Shown here piece by piece: positions 18,098 through 29,539 of a stretch of DNA of 64,000 bases (position 1 is its first letter; the number at the start of each line of letters is the position of its first letter). The stretch covers positions 3,189,836-3,253,835 of the forward strand of contig NZ_CM001857.1 in assembly GCF_000400505.1 (NCBI RefSeq), in the 5' to 3' direction. This DNA is from Musicola paradisiaca NCPPB 2511. GTDB taxonomy: Bacteria > Pseudomonadota > Gammaproteobacteria > Enterobacterales > Enterobacteriaceae. Both the position numbers and the translations under genes were made by a program. Below the pieces are notes generated by a model. It saw only the letters and a list, made by a program, of their open reading frames with translations, was not told the DNA's origin and searched no databases.

Positions 18098-19435
18098 CTA
18101 TTCTTTAAAATCATTGGCGTCCAACTCATGGCGCGCCAGCAATTTATAAAACTCGGTACGATTCCGCCCCGCCATTCGCGCCGCCTGAGTCACATTACCT
18201 TTAGCAAGCTGCAGCAGTTTACGCAGATAGTTCAATTCGAACTGATGACGCGCCTCGACAAACGTCGGCAACGCCGTATTTTCACCTGACAGCGCCTGCT
18301 CGACCAGCGCATCACTGATCACCGGGGCGCTGGTCAACGCCACACACTGCTCAATCACATTGACTAACTGACGCACATTTCCCGGCCAGCTGGCCGCCAT
18401 CAGACGCTTCATGGCATCCGTGGAAAAACTGCGCACAAACGGTTTATGCCGGGCCGCTGCCTGCCGCAACAACTGATTGGCTAATAAGGGAATATCTTCT
18501 GAACGTTCATTCAACGCAGGCAACCTCAGATTGACGACATTCAGCCGATAGAACAGATCCTCCCGAAACTCGCCTTTCTCCATCGCTTTGGGTAAATCAC
18601 GGTGCGTTGCAGAAATAATCCTCACATCAATCTCTACATCGCGGTTGCTTCCCAAAGGCCGAACACGACGCTCCTGTAACACCCGTAATAATTTAACCTG
18701 CAGCGAAAGCGGCATATCGCCGATTTCATCCAGAAACAGCGTTCCGCCCTCTGCCGCCTGAAAGAGTCCTTCCCGCTGGCTGACTGCGCCGGTAAACGCC
18801 CCTCGAGCATGACCGAATAGTTCAGACTCCAACAGCGGCTCGGGCAACGCCCCACAATTTATCGCGATAAAAGCGTTGCCGGCCCGCGGACTGGCGGCAT
18901 GAATGGCCTGTGCCAGCACTTCTTTACCCGTCCCACTCTGGCCATTAATCAATACGCTAACGTCAGACTGCGCGACCAACTTCGCCTGCTCCAGTAAACG
19001 CAGCATTATCGGGCTGCGGGTGATGATCGTTTCCCGCCAACGTTCATCACCCGCAGGTGCTGAAATCTGCAAAGCATCGTCGATAGCCTTGTACAAAGCA
19101 TCACGATCCACCGGCTTGGTGAGAAAACTGAATACACCTTTTTGCGTTGCCGCAACCGCATCGGGAATGGAGCCATGAGCTGTCAGGATGATGACCGGCA
19201 ATCCAGGCTGAACCTTCTGAATTTCGGCAAACAGCGCCATACCATCCATTTCATCCATGCGCAGATCACTGATGACCAGCTCGATCTGCTCCCGGTGTAA
19301 AAGTTTCAGCGCCTCCTGACCACTACCGGCGGTCGTCACGGCAAAACCTTCGCTGCTCAAACGCATACCCAATAGTTTCAGCAAACTGGGATCGTCATCC
19401 ACCAATAGCAAACTGGCTGTTTTTCGGGTGGTCAT
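18098..19435 (-). CDS. glrR: Response regulator GlrR (QseF), sigma54 activator
   Basis: A response regulator that activates glmY transcription with sigma54. Receiver domain at residues 8-120 with phospho-acceptor Asp57 (LVISDLRM). AAA+ domain from about 140 to 370 with Walker A GQSGTGKE, the sigma54-contact loop GAFTGA and LFLDEIGDM. A Fis-type helix-turn-helix is at the C-terminus (GNVTQAARMAGRNRTEFYKLL). The length of 445 matches E. coli (444). It overlaps qseG by four bases. Its expected binding sites are three copies of TGTC-N10-GACA upstream of glmY in this window. Confidence 0.95.
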   Translation of the reverse strand: MTTRKTASLLLVDDDPSLLKLLGMRLSSEGFAVTTAGSGQEALKLLHREQIELVISDLRMDEMDGMALFAEIQKVQPGLPVIILTAHGSIPDAVAATQKGVFSFLTKPVDRDALYKAIDDALQISAPAGDERWRETIITRSPIMLRLLEQAKLVAQSDVSVLINGQSGTGKEVLAQAIHAASPRAGNAFIAINCGALPEPLLESELFGHARGAFTGAVSQREGLFQAAEGGTLFLDEIGDMPLSLQVKLLRVLQERRVRPLGSNRDVEIDVRIISATHRDLPKAMEKGEFREDLFYRLNVVNLRLPALNERSEDIPLLANQLLRQAAARHKPFVRSFSTDAMKRLMAASWPGNVRQLVNVIEQCVALTSAPVISDALVEQALSGENTALPTFVEARHQFELNYLRKLLQLAKGNVTQAARMAGRNRTEFYKLLARHELDANDFKE

Positions 19436-20235
19436 TCGCTTTTGAATCCCTTTTTCACTACGGCTGGCGGTGTGACCGCGTCGGTTTGTTTGTTACTGCC
19501 ATCAGATGTAGAACGGGTACCGGCTCGACGTTCTTCATTTTCCGACAAATCACTCTGCACCGATTTGCGGTTTGAAAGCTGTCGCTCAATGTCGGTCAAA
19601 CTTTCCAATTTACGAGTCGTGGTTTCCAGTTGATACTGCAAATGCCCCTGCTGTTCGCGCATGCTCTCTAACTGCTTGTCATTGGTTTCTTGTATCCGCT
19701 GAAAACGTAAACGCTCATCCTCAAGCGTAATCGTCAGATTCTGTTTATCCATCCAGATTTGCAGTAATGGCAGCAGTGCGACAGGCACTTCCCGAACATG
19801 TCGATTGAGCTGATCCATAATTTGATGTCGTTCGGGAACGGTCAATTCCGCGTGATCCAGCAAAATGGCCTGTCGCCACAAACCACTCCAGGTATTGTCA
19901 CCGACCAGCAGTGTCTGCTCTCTGGCCTGCGCCGCCGTCAACCGATCTGCACATTCCATGTACCGCAGCCAGTAGAGCGCATTGTTCATGGCATCCGGGT
20001 GATGGAAGGTCCAGAGGCGTTCACAAGAAACCATGCGGTAGTCGGTCACTTGCTCTCTGGGCGGTACGATGTCTGCGCCACGATGAGCAGCAGGCTCGCT
20101 TACCTTGTCCGCACACGCGGACAATAGAATAGTTGCTATAAATATCAATACATTATGCACGTAACACTGCCGAACATCAGGCAACAGCATAGCCAAGCCT
20201 CGCAACGACAGAGGACGAAAACTCCGTGCAATCAT
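19432..20235 (-). CDS. qseG: Outer-membrane lipoprotein QseG
   Basis: A lipoprotein encoded between the kinase and regulator genes, reported to modulate the GlrK kinase from the periplasm. A lipobox LLSAC places the lipidated Cys at about residue 41. The residues from 165 to 215 are rich in Leu, Glu and Gln and look like a coiled coil. The 267 residues exceed E. coli QseG (237), mostly by a longer N-terminal end, so the true start may be further in. It begins 2 bp after glrK. Confidence 0.85.
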   Translation of the reverse strand: MIARSFRPLSLRGLAMLLPDVRQCYVHNVLIFIATILLSACADKVSEPAAHRGADIVPPREQVTDYRMVSCERLWTFHHPDAMNNALYWLRYMECADRLTAAQAREQTLLVGDNTWSGLWRQAILLDHAELTVPERHQIMDQLNRHVREVPVALLPLLQIWMDKQNLTITLEDERLRFQRIQETNDKQLESMREQQGHLQYQLETTTRKLESLTDIERQLSNRKSVQSDLSENEERRAGTRSTSDGSNKQTDAVTPPAVVKKGFKSE

Positions 20236-20237
20236 GA

Positions 20238-21671
20238 TTAATTCTCGGTGATTAATGGCAATTCAATACGAAAACAGACATCAGCATAGTCAACCACCAC
20301 CAGGTTCAGTTCTCCCTGCATGCGGCGGATACAGTCCTGAGCAATACTTAACCCCAACCCGCTGCCCTTTACTGCCCCCTTACGCTGATGGATCCCCTGA
20401 TAAAAAGGCTCGAAGATCATGCTTCGCTCGGTCTCGGGAATAGGGGTACCGCTGTTGGCGACCTCGATCTGAACCCGATTGCCGACCTGTCGACTCTGGA
20501 TCCAAATGTTACCGGATTCCTGCCCATAGTGCACCGCATTGGAGTAGAGATTGTCGATTACGCGCATCAACAATGTCGTTTCCGCTCGACAGTTGGACAC
20601 CGGCAAATCAACATGGGTTCGCATCTGTTTACTTCTTGCAGATAGACTGTGAGCCTCAACCACCATCGCTACGATTGCAGCGACATCGACTCGTTCAAAT
20701 CCCGTGGGGACATCAGCCAGCTTGCGGTTGTAGTCCAGCAGTTGCTCAATCAACTGCAAGAGATGTCGGCTGCTATTATCCAGAATGGCAACGACGTCTT
20801 TTTGATCGTCCGTTAGCGGCCCCGCCACTTCGTCGGCCAGCAGTTCAGCGCCTTCCCGCAGGCTGGCCAGCGGCGTTTTCAGTTCATGAGAGATATGGCG
20901 GAGAAATTCGTGGCGTTGTGCTTCCAGCCAGGAAAGGCGCTCGCTTAACCACACAATACGCTGTGCCAGTGATCGAATCTCTTTGGGGCCGCGAAATAGA
21001 CTGGTTTTACCCGGCGCTTTTCCCTCCCCCATCCGATTAATCATCCGTTCAACTTCCTTGACCGGGCCGATGATCATCCGAGTGAACAGCATCACCAACA
21101 CCAGGCTCACCAGAAACAATGCCAGCGACTGCCAGCCAAAGAAACGCCCCCGTTCGGCAATATCTTGCTGCAATTGCTGACCTCGAGAGAAAATCACCTC
21201 CCGCGTTGCCTGAACCATTTGCGCATTCGTGCGGGAGAAATTCTCCAGTAACAAGGCTGACGCCTGATTTGGCGTACTGTTCTGACACTGAATGTCCGTC
21301 AACTGCGCCAGATACTGATTCAGATTCTGGTAATAACTTTTGTCCGGCAGAACCGCCCCGTGCGCGTCAAGCATCTGCGAATACTGCATACGCTGATTTT
21401 GATAGAGTTGGGATAAGGTCGGGTCGCCCAAAACGCAATACTGCCGATAGCTGCGTTCAATGGCCAACGCCATACTGACCATGGCTTCGCTGCGGCGCGC
21501 ATCCGCGAGCGTGGTTCGGTTGATGTTCGCCGCTTTTTCGCTGAGGTTGTCCAGGCTTTTATATGCCTGATATGCCAGAACCAGCAAAGGCAACAGCACC
21601 AGCAGAAATGCCATGATAACCAGTTGTCGCAATGAGCGCGGAAACAAGCGCCACGGTTTCAAAGAAATCAT
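20238..21671 (-). CDS. glrK: Sensor histidine kinase GlrK (QseE)
   Basis: A membrane sensor kinase that phosphorylates GlrR in response to envelope signals. Two membrane helices (about 15-38 and 180-202) enclose a periplasmic domain, followed by a HAMP linker. The H box is RHISHELKTPLASL (His262), the N box RVIDNLYSNAVHYG, and the G box GSGLGLSIAQDC. The length of 477 is normal. It is the first gene of glrK-qseG-glrR, downstream of the candidate glmY RNA on the same strand, as in E. coli. Confidence 0.95.
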   Translation of the reverse strand: MISLKPWRLFPRSLRQLVIMAFLLVLLPLLVLAYQAYKSLDNLSEKAANINRTTLADARRSEAMVSMALAIERSYRQYCVLGDPTLSQLYQNQRMQYSQMLDAHGAVLPDKSYYQNLNQYLAQLTDIQCQNSTPNQASALLLENFSRTNAQMVQATREVIFSRGQQLQQDIAERGRFFGWQSLALFLVSLVLVMLFTRMIIGPVKEVERMINRMGEGKAPGKTSLFRGPKEIRSLAQRIVWLSERLSWLEAQRHEFLRHISHELKTPLASLREGAELLADEVAGPLTDDQKDVVAILDNSSRHLLQLIEQLLDYNRKLADVPTGFERVDVAAIVAMVVEAHSLSARSKQMRTHVDLPVSNCRAETTLLMRVIDNLYSNAVHYGQESGNIWIQSRQVGNRVQIEVANSGTPIPETERSMIFEPFYQGIHQRKGAVKGSGLGLSIAQDCIRRMQGELNLVVVDYADVCFRIELPLITEN

Positions 21672-21862
21672 TTTACTGTTTGTCCATCCACCAGATTACC
21701 GCTTTCAGCATCCTAGCGACCACGATGTAAAGCACAACCCCATTCGGGGAGATTTGCGTAACTGCGCGCATCCGGTGTAACGCATTGCCAGCCGGCCCGT
21801 CGCTGTGGCGACTGTTGTCGGCGGTCATTTTGCGCAAGACCGGGCGCATCAAGCAGGGCTAT

Positions 21863-22076
21863 AAAAGCGAAACCCGGTCACACATAACCTGCATGACCGG
21901 GTCTCTAAATAGGCGGTGCCTCACTCAACGTGTCGCCCGGTGCTGGATAAAGCGCTTTGCAGAGCAGTTATCCTGATAAATAGGCGATAGGCACCTTTTC
22001 TTTTGGCGTCATTCCAGGCGTTATGAGCAATACCACTTGCCAGTTTTGCAATCATAACCAATCGAATGAGCAGCGC
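21863..22076 (-). ncRNA. glmY: Candidate GlmY small RNA
   Basis: GlmY protects the homologous RNA GlmZ from RapZ/RNase E processing and so raises glmS expression. The call rests on location (between glrK and purL, same strand), a sigma54 promoter ending at about 22084, and a strong minus-strand terminator: ACCCGGTCA (21893-21901) with TGACCGGGT (21873-21881), then TTTCGCTTTT. The start near 22076 is taken as about 12 bases past the GC element. The length of about 214 nt is a little more than E. coli GlmY (184). No sequence alignment to GlmY was possible here. Confidence 0.65.
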
Positions 22077-22083
22077 TCGTCAC

Positions 22084-22101
22084 TATGCACATAGTGTGCC
22101 A
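22084..22101 (-). promoter_or_regulatory. Sigma54 promoter of glmY
   Basis: TGGCACACTATGTGCATA on the minus strand has GG and GC exactly ten bases apart and fits TGGCAC-N5-TTGCW with one change. It closely parallels the E. coli glmY promoter. A possible IHF site (12 of 13 positions of WATCAANNNNTTR) lies at 22120-22132, between promoter and enhancers. Confidence 0.8.
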
Positions 22102-22218
22102 CTTTAAAAAATAAAAACGCAACAAATTGAAATTAAATAATAAAATAATGACATCATTGTTATTCAATAGGATGTATCGACAACATATCGGGCGGATAGA
22201 GGAAAAATACCGTCTATC

Positions 22219-22331
22219 TGTCGCCTAAAACAGACAGCCCCATGAGGCATAAAAATAATTCTTATTAATCAAATAAATAAATGTCTCTTTTTTGAGACAT
22301 GCCATATCCTTGTTGTCTCTGATTTGAGACA
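22219..22331 (-). promoter_or_regulatory. Three GlrR enhancer sites (TGTC-N10-GACA)
   Basis: Three perfect copies of TGTC-N10-GACA occur at 22219-22236, 22282-22299 and 22314-22331. The outer two on the right also share inner bases (TGTCTC, TTGAGACA). This is the known GlrR recognition pattern, also present three times before E. coli glmY. The sites lie about 120-250 bp upstream of the sigma54 promoter. Between 22332 and 22615 I see nothing further. Confidence 0.85.
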
Positions 22332-22615
22332 ACCGCATGTTGGCGGCATCGTCTCCCACTTTGGGCGTGTAGTTTCAGGCCGATTGCCGTTTTCACGATA
22401 TCAAGCGACATTAAAAACGGCGGACGGCCAGTTCTGGATCCAGTGAATAACCATTAAGAATGGGTGCTCAATAAAAACAGGTGCGTTCTCCACTACATTC
22501 ACGCAACGCTGTCAGTGTGGTCTTCAAGGGGCATCAGTTTTAGTGTCGCTAGGTTATAAAAAATGCCGGCAACGTTTTCTACGACACTTCGCGTTAGCGC
22601 GCGGATCTATGCCAT

Positions 22616-22641
22616 AAAAAAAGGGGCCGGCGCCCCTTTTT
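22616..22641 (-). terminator. purL terminator
   Basis: AAAAAGGGGC/GCCCCTTTTT with loop CGGC (core 22623-22636). It is symmetrical and could work in both directions, and lies 29 bp after the purL stop. Confidence 0.88.
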
Positions 22642-22669
22642 CAGCTCTACGCTTATATCAACACAGCGC

Positions 22670-25600
22670 TTACCCCAGTTGACGCCGCGCATTACGGAAC
22701 ATACGCATCCATGGACTATCCTCGCCCCATTCGGCCGGATGCCAGGAGTTGCTGACCGTCCGGAATACACGCTCGGGATGCGGCATCATCACCGTTACAC
22801 GCCCATTGGCATTGGTGACTGCCGTGATACCGTTCGGCGAACCGTTCGGGTTTGCCGGGTAAATCTCGGTCATCTGTCCATAGTTATTGACATACCGCAG
22901 CGCAACCAACTGGTTCTGTTCCAGAGCGACCAGATGCGCCTCATCACGTACTTCCACGCGCCCCTCGCCATGCGATACCGCGATGGGCATCCGTGAACCC
23001 GCCATATCCTGCAGGAACAAGGACGGGCTGTGCGCCACCTCCACCAGACTGAATCGAGCTTCGAAACGATCCGATTTATTACGTACAAAACGAGGCCAGT
23101 GGTCTGCGCCGGGGATCAATTCCCGCAGATTGGACATCATCTGGCAACCGTTGCATACCCCCAACGCCAATGTTTGCGGGCGCAGGAAGAAGGAAGAAAA
23201 CTCATCACGCACGCGATTATTAAACAGGATGGACTTGGCCCAGCCTTCGCCTGCGCCCAACACATCGCCATAGGAGAAACCGCCGCAGGCGACCAAGGCA
23301 TGGAAATCCGTCAGCGCACGACGCCCCGCCAGCAAATCGCTCATGTGCACGTCGATAGCCTCGAAACCGGCGCGATCAAACGCAGCCGCCATTTCGACAT
23401 GCGAATTAACCCCCTGCTCGCGCAATACCGCCACTTTCGGACGCGCCTGACGGCTGATATAAGGCGCAGCGACGTCTTCCTGCAGATCGAAAGATAACGT
23501 CACATTCAGACCAGGATCGTTATCATCCGATTTGGCACGATGCTCTTGATCGGCGCACTGCGGGTTATCACGTAGGCGCTGCATCTGCCAGGTCGTTTCC
23601 GCCCACCACTTACGCAGCGTGGTGCGACTTTCGCGATACACCACATTGTCACCCTGGACGATCTCGAAATGGTTCCCCGCTGCGGCCCGTCCCAGATAAT
23701 GTACGCAGTCGGCAAGGCCGAACCCGGCCAGCACCTGTTCAACCTCCTGACGGCGGGCGGCCTCAATCTGGATCACCGCGCCCAATTCTTCATTAAACAG
23801 CACCGCCAGAGAATCTTCTCCCATTGCGCTGATATCTGCCTTGATCCCGCAATGACCGGCAAACGCCATCTCAGCCAATGTCACCAGCAGGCCGCCATCA
23901 GAACGATCGTGATAAGCCAGCAGCGCGCCATCGGCCACCAGCTTCTGCATCGCGTTGAAGAAGCCGGCCAATTGTTCCGGATTACGGACATCCGCCGTTT
24001 TGCGCCCCAATTGACGATACACCTGGGCCAACGCCGTCGCGCCCAGTGCATGGTGGCCCGCGCCAAGGTCGACCATTAACAGCACGTTGTCCCTGTCGGT
24101 ACGCAATTGCGGCGTCACGGTATTGCGAACATCGTCAACACGCGCAAACGCGGAGATTACCAGCGACATCGGCGACGTCACGCTACGATCGTCATTGCCT
24201 TCCTGCCAGCGGGTTTTCATGGACATGGAGTCTTTACCCACCGGGATCGTCAACCCAAGCGCAGGACAAAGCTCTTCACCGATGGCTTTCACCGCCTCAT
24301 ACAGGCCGGCATCTTCACCGGGATGCCCCGCAGCCGCCATCCAGTTAGCGGAGAGTTTCACCCGCTTCAAATCGCCAATGTGTGTAGCAGCGATATTGGT
24401 GATAGCTTCCCCGACAGCCAGACGTGCGGAAGCCGCAAAATTACGCAGCGCCACCGGCGCTCGCTCGCCGATCGACATCGCTTCGCCGTGGTAGCTATCG
24501 AGGCTTGCAGTAGTAACGGCGCAATCGGCAACCGGAATCTGCCATGGCCCCACCATCTGATCGCGGGCGACCATGCCAGTTACCGTTCGGTCGCCAATGG
24601 TGATCAGGAAGGTTTTCTCGGCCACGACCGGCAAATGCAGCACACGCTCCACCGCTTCCGCCAGATAGATCTCGTTGCGGTTCAGCGGCACGCCTTCCAC
24701 CACTTTACGCTCAACATCACGCTGCATTTTCGGCGTCTTGCCCAGCAGCACATCCAGCGGCATATCGATAGGCTTGTTGTTGAAGTGACGATCGCTCAGC
24801 GTCAGATGCTGTTCTTGCGTCGCTTCGCCGATCACGGCATAAGGCGCGCGCTCGCGTTTACAGATTTCAGCAAACTGCGCCAGTTGCTCCGGCGCCACCG
24901 CCAGTACGTAACGTTCCTGGGATTCGTTGCACCAGACTTCCAGCGGGCTCATGCCCGGCTCGTCGTTGGGAATATCGCGCAATTCGAAGCGGCCGCCGCG
25001 ACCGCCATCGCTGACCAGTTCCGGCATGGCGTTGGAAAGGCCGCCCGCGCCAACGTCATGGATAAAGAGGATCGGATTCTGTTCGCCCAACTGCCAACAG
25101 CGGTCGATAACTTCCTGGCAACGACGTTCCATTTCCGGGTTGTCGCGCTGAACGGAAGCAAAATCCAGGTCGGCGTCAGATTGGCCGGACGCCATGGAAG
25201 ATGCCGCCCCGCCGCCCAAACCGATATTCATCGCCGGGCCACCCAGCACAATCAGTTTGGCGCCAACGCTGATGTCCCCTTTTTGCACATGTTCGTCGCG
25301 AATATTGCCAATCCCGCCCGCCAGCATGATGGGTTTGTGATAACCCCGAATTTCGACGCCGTTGTGGCTGTCCACGGACTCTTCGTAAGTACGGAAATAA
25401 CCGGCAATGGCCGGACGGCCGAATTCATTATTGAATGCAGCACCGCCCAACGGGCCTTCCACCATGATATCCAGCGCGCTGACAATGCGATCCGGTTTTC
25501 CGAAATCCTGTTCCCATGGCTGCACGAAATCGGGAATGCACAGGTTGGAAACCGAGAATCCCACTAACCCCGCCTTGGGTTTAGCGCCGCGCCCGGTCGC

Positions 25601-26557
25601 CCCCTCATCACGGATTTCGCCGCCGGAACCGGTGGCGGCGCCCGGCCAGGGAGAAATAGCTGTCGGGTGGTTGTGGGTTTCGACTTTCATCAGAATATGG
25701 GCATCTTCCTGATGATATTCATACACGCCCTGAGGGTTCGGGAAGAAACGGCCGACCGACGAGCCTTCCATCACGGCGGCATTGTCTTTATACGCGGAAA
25801 GCACATGTTCAGGCGTATGTTCGAAAGTGTTTTTAATCATTTTAAACAGCGATTTAGGCTGTTTTTCACCGTCAATGACCCAATCGGCGTTAAAAATTTT
25901 ATGCCGACAGTGTTCCGAGTTGGCCTGCGCGAACATATACAACTCGATATCCGTCGGGTTACGTCCCATCCGGGTGAACGCATCCAGCAAATAATCAATC
26001 TCGTCATCCGCCAGCGCCAGCCCCAGACGGACGTTGGCGGCTTCAAGCGCCTCACGTCCCTGCAACAGGATTTCCACACGCTTCAACGGCGCCGGCTGAT
26101 GATGGGAGAACAGCGCGCTTGCTTGCTGCATATCGCTAAATACGCTTTCCATCATGCGATCATGCAGCAAACCGCCCAGTTCTTTCCATTGTTCATCGCT
26201 CAACGTAGGCGCATGAATATAGAAAGCCAGACCACGTTCAAGACGGAGAATTTTCTGCAGCCCGCAGTTATGCGCAATATCCGTTGCCTTGGAAGACCAG
26301 GGAGAAATGGTGCCTGGGCGAGGAGTCACCAGCAGCAGACGGCCGGTTGGTTCATGTTCGGTCAGCGAGGGGCCGTATTTCAGCAGGCGGGCCAGACGCG
26401 ATTGCTCATCCTGGCTTAACGGGGCACTCACATCGGCAAAATGCACGTACTCAGCATAAATGTCGCTGACGGGCAGATGGTATTCCTTACACCGGGCCAG
26501 CAATTTATTGATACGAAAAGCCGAGAAGGCAGGTGAACCACGCAGTATTTCCATCAT
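22670..26557 (-). CDS. purL: Phosphoribosylformylglycinamidine synthase PurL
   Basis: A large single-chain FGAM synthase for step four of purine synthesis: ATP-dependent amidation of FGAR with glutamine. The 1295 residues equal E. coli PurL. An N-terminal domain ([20 protein letters not shown]) is followed by two ATP-grasp-like synthetase halves ([37 protein letters not shown]) and a C-terminal glutaminase domain with the nucleophile Cys in [10 protein letters not shown]. It is divergent from mltF, and a PurR-type operator lies about 100 bp upstream. Confidence 0.98.
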   Translation of the reverse strand: MMEILRGSPAFSAFRINKLLARCKEYHLPVSDIYAEYVHFADVSAPLSQDEQSRLARLLKYGPSLTEHEPTGRLLLVTPRPGTISPWSSKATDIAHNCGLQKILRLERGLAFYIHAPTLSDEQWKELGGLLHDRMMESVFSDMQQASALFSHHQPAPLKRVEILLQGREALEAANVRLGLALADDEIDYLLDAFTRMGRNPTDIELYMFAQANSEHCRHKIFNADWVIDGEKQPKSLFKMIKNTFEHTPEHVLSAYKDNAAVMEGSSVGRFFPNPQGVYEYHQEDAHILMKVETHNHPTAISPWPGAATGSGGEIRDEGATGRGAKPKAGLVGFSVSNLCIPDFVQPWEQDFGKPDRIVSALDIMVEGPLGGAAFNNEFGRPAIAGYFRTYEESVDSHNGVEIRGYHKPIMLAGGIGNIRDEHVQKGDISVGAKLIVLGGPAMNIGLGGGAASSMASGQSDADLDFASVQRDNPEMERRCQEVIDRCWQLGEQNPILFIHDVGAGGLSNAMPELVSDGGRGGRFELRDIPNDEPGMSPLEVWCNESQERYVLAVAPEQLAQFAEICKRERAPYAVIGEATQEQHLTLSDRHFNNKPIDMPLDVLLGKTPKMQRDVERKVVEGVPLNRNEIYLAEAVERVLHLPVVAEKTFLITIGDRTVTGMVARDQMVGPWQIPVADCAVTTASLDSYHGEAMSIGERAPVALRNFAASARLAVGEAITNIAATHIGDLKRVKLSANWMAAAGHPGEDAGLYEAVKAIGEELCPALGLTIPVGKDSMSMKTRWQEGNDDRSVTSPMSLVISAFARVDDVRNTVTPQLRTDRDNVLLMVDLGAGHHALGATALAQVYRQLGRKTADVRNPEQLAGFFNAMQKLVADGALLAYHDRSDGGLLVTLAEMAFAGHCGIKADISAMGEDSLAVLFNEELGAVIQIEAARRQEVEQVLAGFGLADCVHYLGRAAAGNHFEIVQGDNVVYRESRTTLRKWWAETTWQMQRLRDNPQCADQEHRAKSDDNDPGLNVTLSFDLQEDVAAPYISRQARPKVAVLREQGVNSHVEMAAAFDRAGFEAIDVHMSDLLAGRRALTDFHALVACGGFSYGDVLGAGEGWAKSILFNNRVRDEFSSFFLRPQTLALGVCNGCQMMSNLRELIPGADHWPRFVRNKSDRFEARFSLVEVAHSPSLFLQDMAGSRMPIAVSHGEGRVEVRDEAHLVALEQNQLVALRYVNNYGQMTEIYPANPNGSPNGITAVTNANGRVTVMMPHPERVFRTVSNSWHPAEWGEDSPWMRMFRNARRQLG

Positions 26558-26652
26558 CTAAAATTTCTCTTGTCTTCGGTGCACTGACGTTAGTGCGTTA
26601 TGGCGCTACAGGGGTGGGAAACGCACGCCATTATAAAGAATAGTGACGGACG

Positions 26653-26668
26653 ACGAAACCGTTTGCGC
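26653..26668 (-). promoter_or_regulatory. PurR operator before purL
   Basis: GCGCAAACGGTTTCGT on the minus strand matches the PurR palindrome at 13 of 16 positions, and differs at one position from the E. coli purL operator as I recall it. Confidence 0.75.
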
Positions 26669-26835
26669 AGGGATTGTTGCAGATCGTCAGAGGGCTGGAG
26701 CCCCACAGTAGACAAAGGAATAAAAGTTGCACAGTGACGATTTGTTGCGCAAAATGCCCTCCAACTCTGGGAAATAGCACACAAAAAACTGCCGTTACAG
26801 ACAGACTGGCCACCTGGCCACCGAGAGATAACTCT

Positions 26836-28296
26836 TTGAAACGTTTGACGATAAACTATTTTTTCATCGGGGTAATCGCTCTGCTGCTGACGCTGGCGCT
26901 GTGGCCGAATATTCCATGGCGCAGTAACCAGGAGTTCCAGCTCAGACAGATCCTTTCACGCGGGGAATTACGTATCAGCACCATTGCGTCTCCGCTGACC
27001 TATACCCCCAACAACGGTTCGCCCACCGGCCTTGACTACGAACTGGCTAAACGATTCGCCGATTATCTTGGCGTGAAGCTGGTGGTTTCGGTGCGTCAGA
27101 ACGTTGACGAGCTGTTCAACGATCTCGATAACGGCGATGCCGACCTGCTCTGCGCCGGTCTGATTTACAACCATGAGCGACTGAACCGTTTCCGTACCGG
27201 GCCTGCTTATTATTCCGTCTCTCAGCAGCTGGTCTATCGGCTGGGCAATCCCCGGCCGGCCACACTGGATAAGTTGCAAGGCCGGTTAACACTATTGTCG
27301 GGTTCCGCGCATATCGCCACATTACGGGCACTAAAATCGGCCCGCTATCCCCAGTTGAGCTGGGAAGCCGCGGCGGATATCTCCGAACAGGATCTGCTAA
27401 AACAGGTTGCCGACGGCAAACTCGACTACACCATCGCCGACTCCGTCACCATCGGTCTGATGCAGAGAATTCATCCCCAACTCGCCGTGGCCTTTGACCT
27501 CAGCGATGAAGAGCCCGTCACCTGGTATCTGCGACGGACGCATGATGATAGCCTCTCCGCCGCGCTGCTGGATTTTTTCAGTCAGGCCATGGAAGACGGC
27601 ACGCTGGCCCGGCTGGAAGAAAAGTATCTCGGGCATGTGGGGAACTTCGATTATGTGGACACCACGACATTTCTCAACGCTATCGACAGCACCCTGCCCG
27701 GCTTACGCCCACTGTTTGAAAAGTACGCACGGGAAATCGACTGGAAACTGCTGGCGGCCATCTCTTATCAGGAATCGCATTGGAACCCGCTTGCGACGTC
27801 GCCAACAGGCGTTCGCGGGCTGATGATGCTGACGCGCAATACCGCGGATAGTCTGGATGTCGCCGACAGGCTTAACCCGGAAGAGAGTATTCGCGGCGGC
27901 GCTCAGTACCTGTCCCGCATGATGCAATTAATTCCCGCCAGCATACCGGCGGATGAACGTATCTGGTTCGCGCTTGCCGCTTATAACATGGGCTACGCCC
28001 ATATGATGGATGCACGCAAATTAACCGAAACGCAAAAAGCGAACCCCGATAGCTGGGCAGAGGTTAAAACTCGTCTGCCGTTGTTGAGCCAAAAGCGCTA
28101 TTACGCGCAAACCGCCAACGGATACGCACGCGGTCAAGAGGCCTACAACTATGTGGAAAATATCCGCCGTTATATGGTGAGTCTGGTGGGATATCTGTCG
28201 GAAAAAGAGAGTAAAGAACAGCAACAACAGTTGCTGGCTCGTGCCTATCCGGTGGTACCGCCGGAACAGATACCGCCGACGAAACCCGCGCCCTGA
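26836..28296 (+). CDS. mltF: Membrane-bound lytic murein transglycosylase MltF
   Basis: A lytic transglycosylase that cleaves peptidoglycan glycan strands to anhydro-muropeptides. An N-terminal membrane anchor is followed by a solute-binding-like regulatory domain (about 40-265) and a Slt catalytic domain. The catalytic Glu313 is in [12 protein letters not shown]. The frame is open for a further 54 codons upstream, but similarity begins at a TTG at 26836 (reading [12 protein letters not shown]) preceded by GAGAGA, so that start is used. It has 486 residues, shorter at the C-terminus than E. coli (518). Confidence 0.92.
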   Translation: MKRLTINYFFIGVIALLLTLALWPNIPWRSNQEFQLRQILSRGELRISTIASPLTYTPNNGSPTGLDYELAKRFADYLGVKLVVSVRQNVDELFNDLDNGDADLLCAGLIYNHERLNRFRTGPAYYSVSQQLVYRLGNPRPATLDKLQGRLTLLSGSAHIATLRALKSARYPQLSWEAAADISEQDLLKQVADGKLDYTIADSVTIGLMQRIHPQLAVAFDLSDEEPVTWYLRRTHDDSLSAALLDFFSQAMEDGTLARLEEKYLGHVGNFDYVDTTTFLNAIDSTLPGLRPLFEKYAREIDWKLLAAISYQESHWNPLATSPTGVRGLMMLTRNTADSLDVADRLNPEESIRGGAQYLSRMMQLIPASIPADERIWFALAAYNMGYAHMMDARKLTETQKANPDSWAEVKTRLPLLSQKRYYAQTANGYARGQEAYNYVENIRRYMVSLVGYLSEKESKEQQQQLLARAYPVVPPEQIPPTKPAP

Positions 28297-28319
28297 CGTC
28301 ATGGCCGGCTCGTCACCAG

Positions 28320-28853
<534 letters not shown>

Positions 28854-28864
28854 TTATACACAGC

Positions 28865-29539
28865 CTACCCCCAGGGACGCAGCTGGCCTGACGCAGTTAC
28901 GCGCCAGCGCTGCCGACAACAGGCCATCAGTGGATTGTCGTGGCGGCTGTCGCTGTAGCCGCTCTCAAACCTCAGCGGTTTCCCCAACCGATGTTCCAGT
29001 TGAACCACTTTTTCACGCCCCAGGCAGCGCAGAGTCAACACCCAGCCGCCGCAGCGCCGGGTTATCTGGCTTCCTATCAGATGAACTTCCGGCATAAAGG
29101 GAACATCGCAGTACACCGCTTCCACCAAATGCTGCGGAGAACCGGTGATCACCCATACCTGCGTGTTCTGTTCGGCAAGACAAGACATCAAGCGCTGTCG
29201 CACCAATGGAAAAGGGGTTATCCGCCGCCGGAAATGCTCGATAAACTGTTGTTCCAGACGTAAAAGCCGCGCCTCGCTTCTACCGAAGGTTATCCCCCAA
29301 AGCAGCAAACTCACCGGCCAGCGCCGCGTATGGCCGCACACCCACATTCCGAGCCCCACTACCGGCAGCAGCGGTGCCAGCAGCAACAGATTCAACGGCA
29401 GTCGGCGGAGCAAAAAACGCAAAAACGCCCCGAACAGATCCTGACGATGCAGCGTTCCATCCAAATCAAAAAACACCCTGCGGGATGAAGCCGCTTCCGG
29501 CGTTAACATCGTTATTTCGTCTGCCATCGTGTCGCCCAT
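28865..29539 (-). CDS. pgpC: Phosphatidylglycerophosphatase C (PgpC)
   Basis: A membrane-associated HAD-family phosphatase that dephosphorylates phosphatidylglycerophosphate. The HAD motif VFFDLDGTLHRQDLFGAFL is at residues 22-40, a hydrophobic segment LPLNLLLLAPLLPVVGLGMWV follows, and motif II is VWVITGSPQHLVEAVY. With 224 residues it has about 13 more at the N-terminus than E. coli (211). It follows murQ without a gap, so the two are probably co-transcribed. Confidence 0.9.
   Translation of the reverse strand: MGDTMADEITMLTPEAASSRRVFFDLDGTLHRQDLFGAFLRFLLRRLPLNLLLLAPLLPVVGLGMWVCGHTRRWPVSLLLWGITFGRSEARLLRLEQQFIEHFRRRITPFPLVRQRLMSCLAEQNTQVWVITGSPQHLVEAVYCDVPFMPEVHLIGSQITRRCGGWVLTLRCLGREKVVQLEHRLGKPLRFESGYSDSRHDNPLMACCRQRWRVTASGQLRPWG

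Noticed and set aside
22026-22045. Second sigma54-like element TGGCAAGTGGTATTGC
   Set aside because: GG and GC are 11 bases apart instead of 10, and the better element TGGCACACTATGTGCATA lies just upstream at 22084-22101.
24107-25567. A 486-codon plus-strand open frame opposite purL
   Set aside because: It is antisense to the best-conserved part of purL, is rich in His/Arg/Gln as expected for a shadow of a GC-rich gene, and has no recognisable domain.
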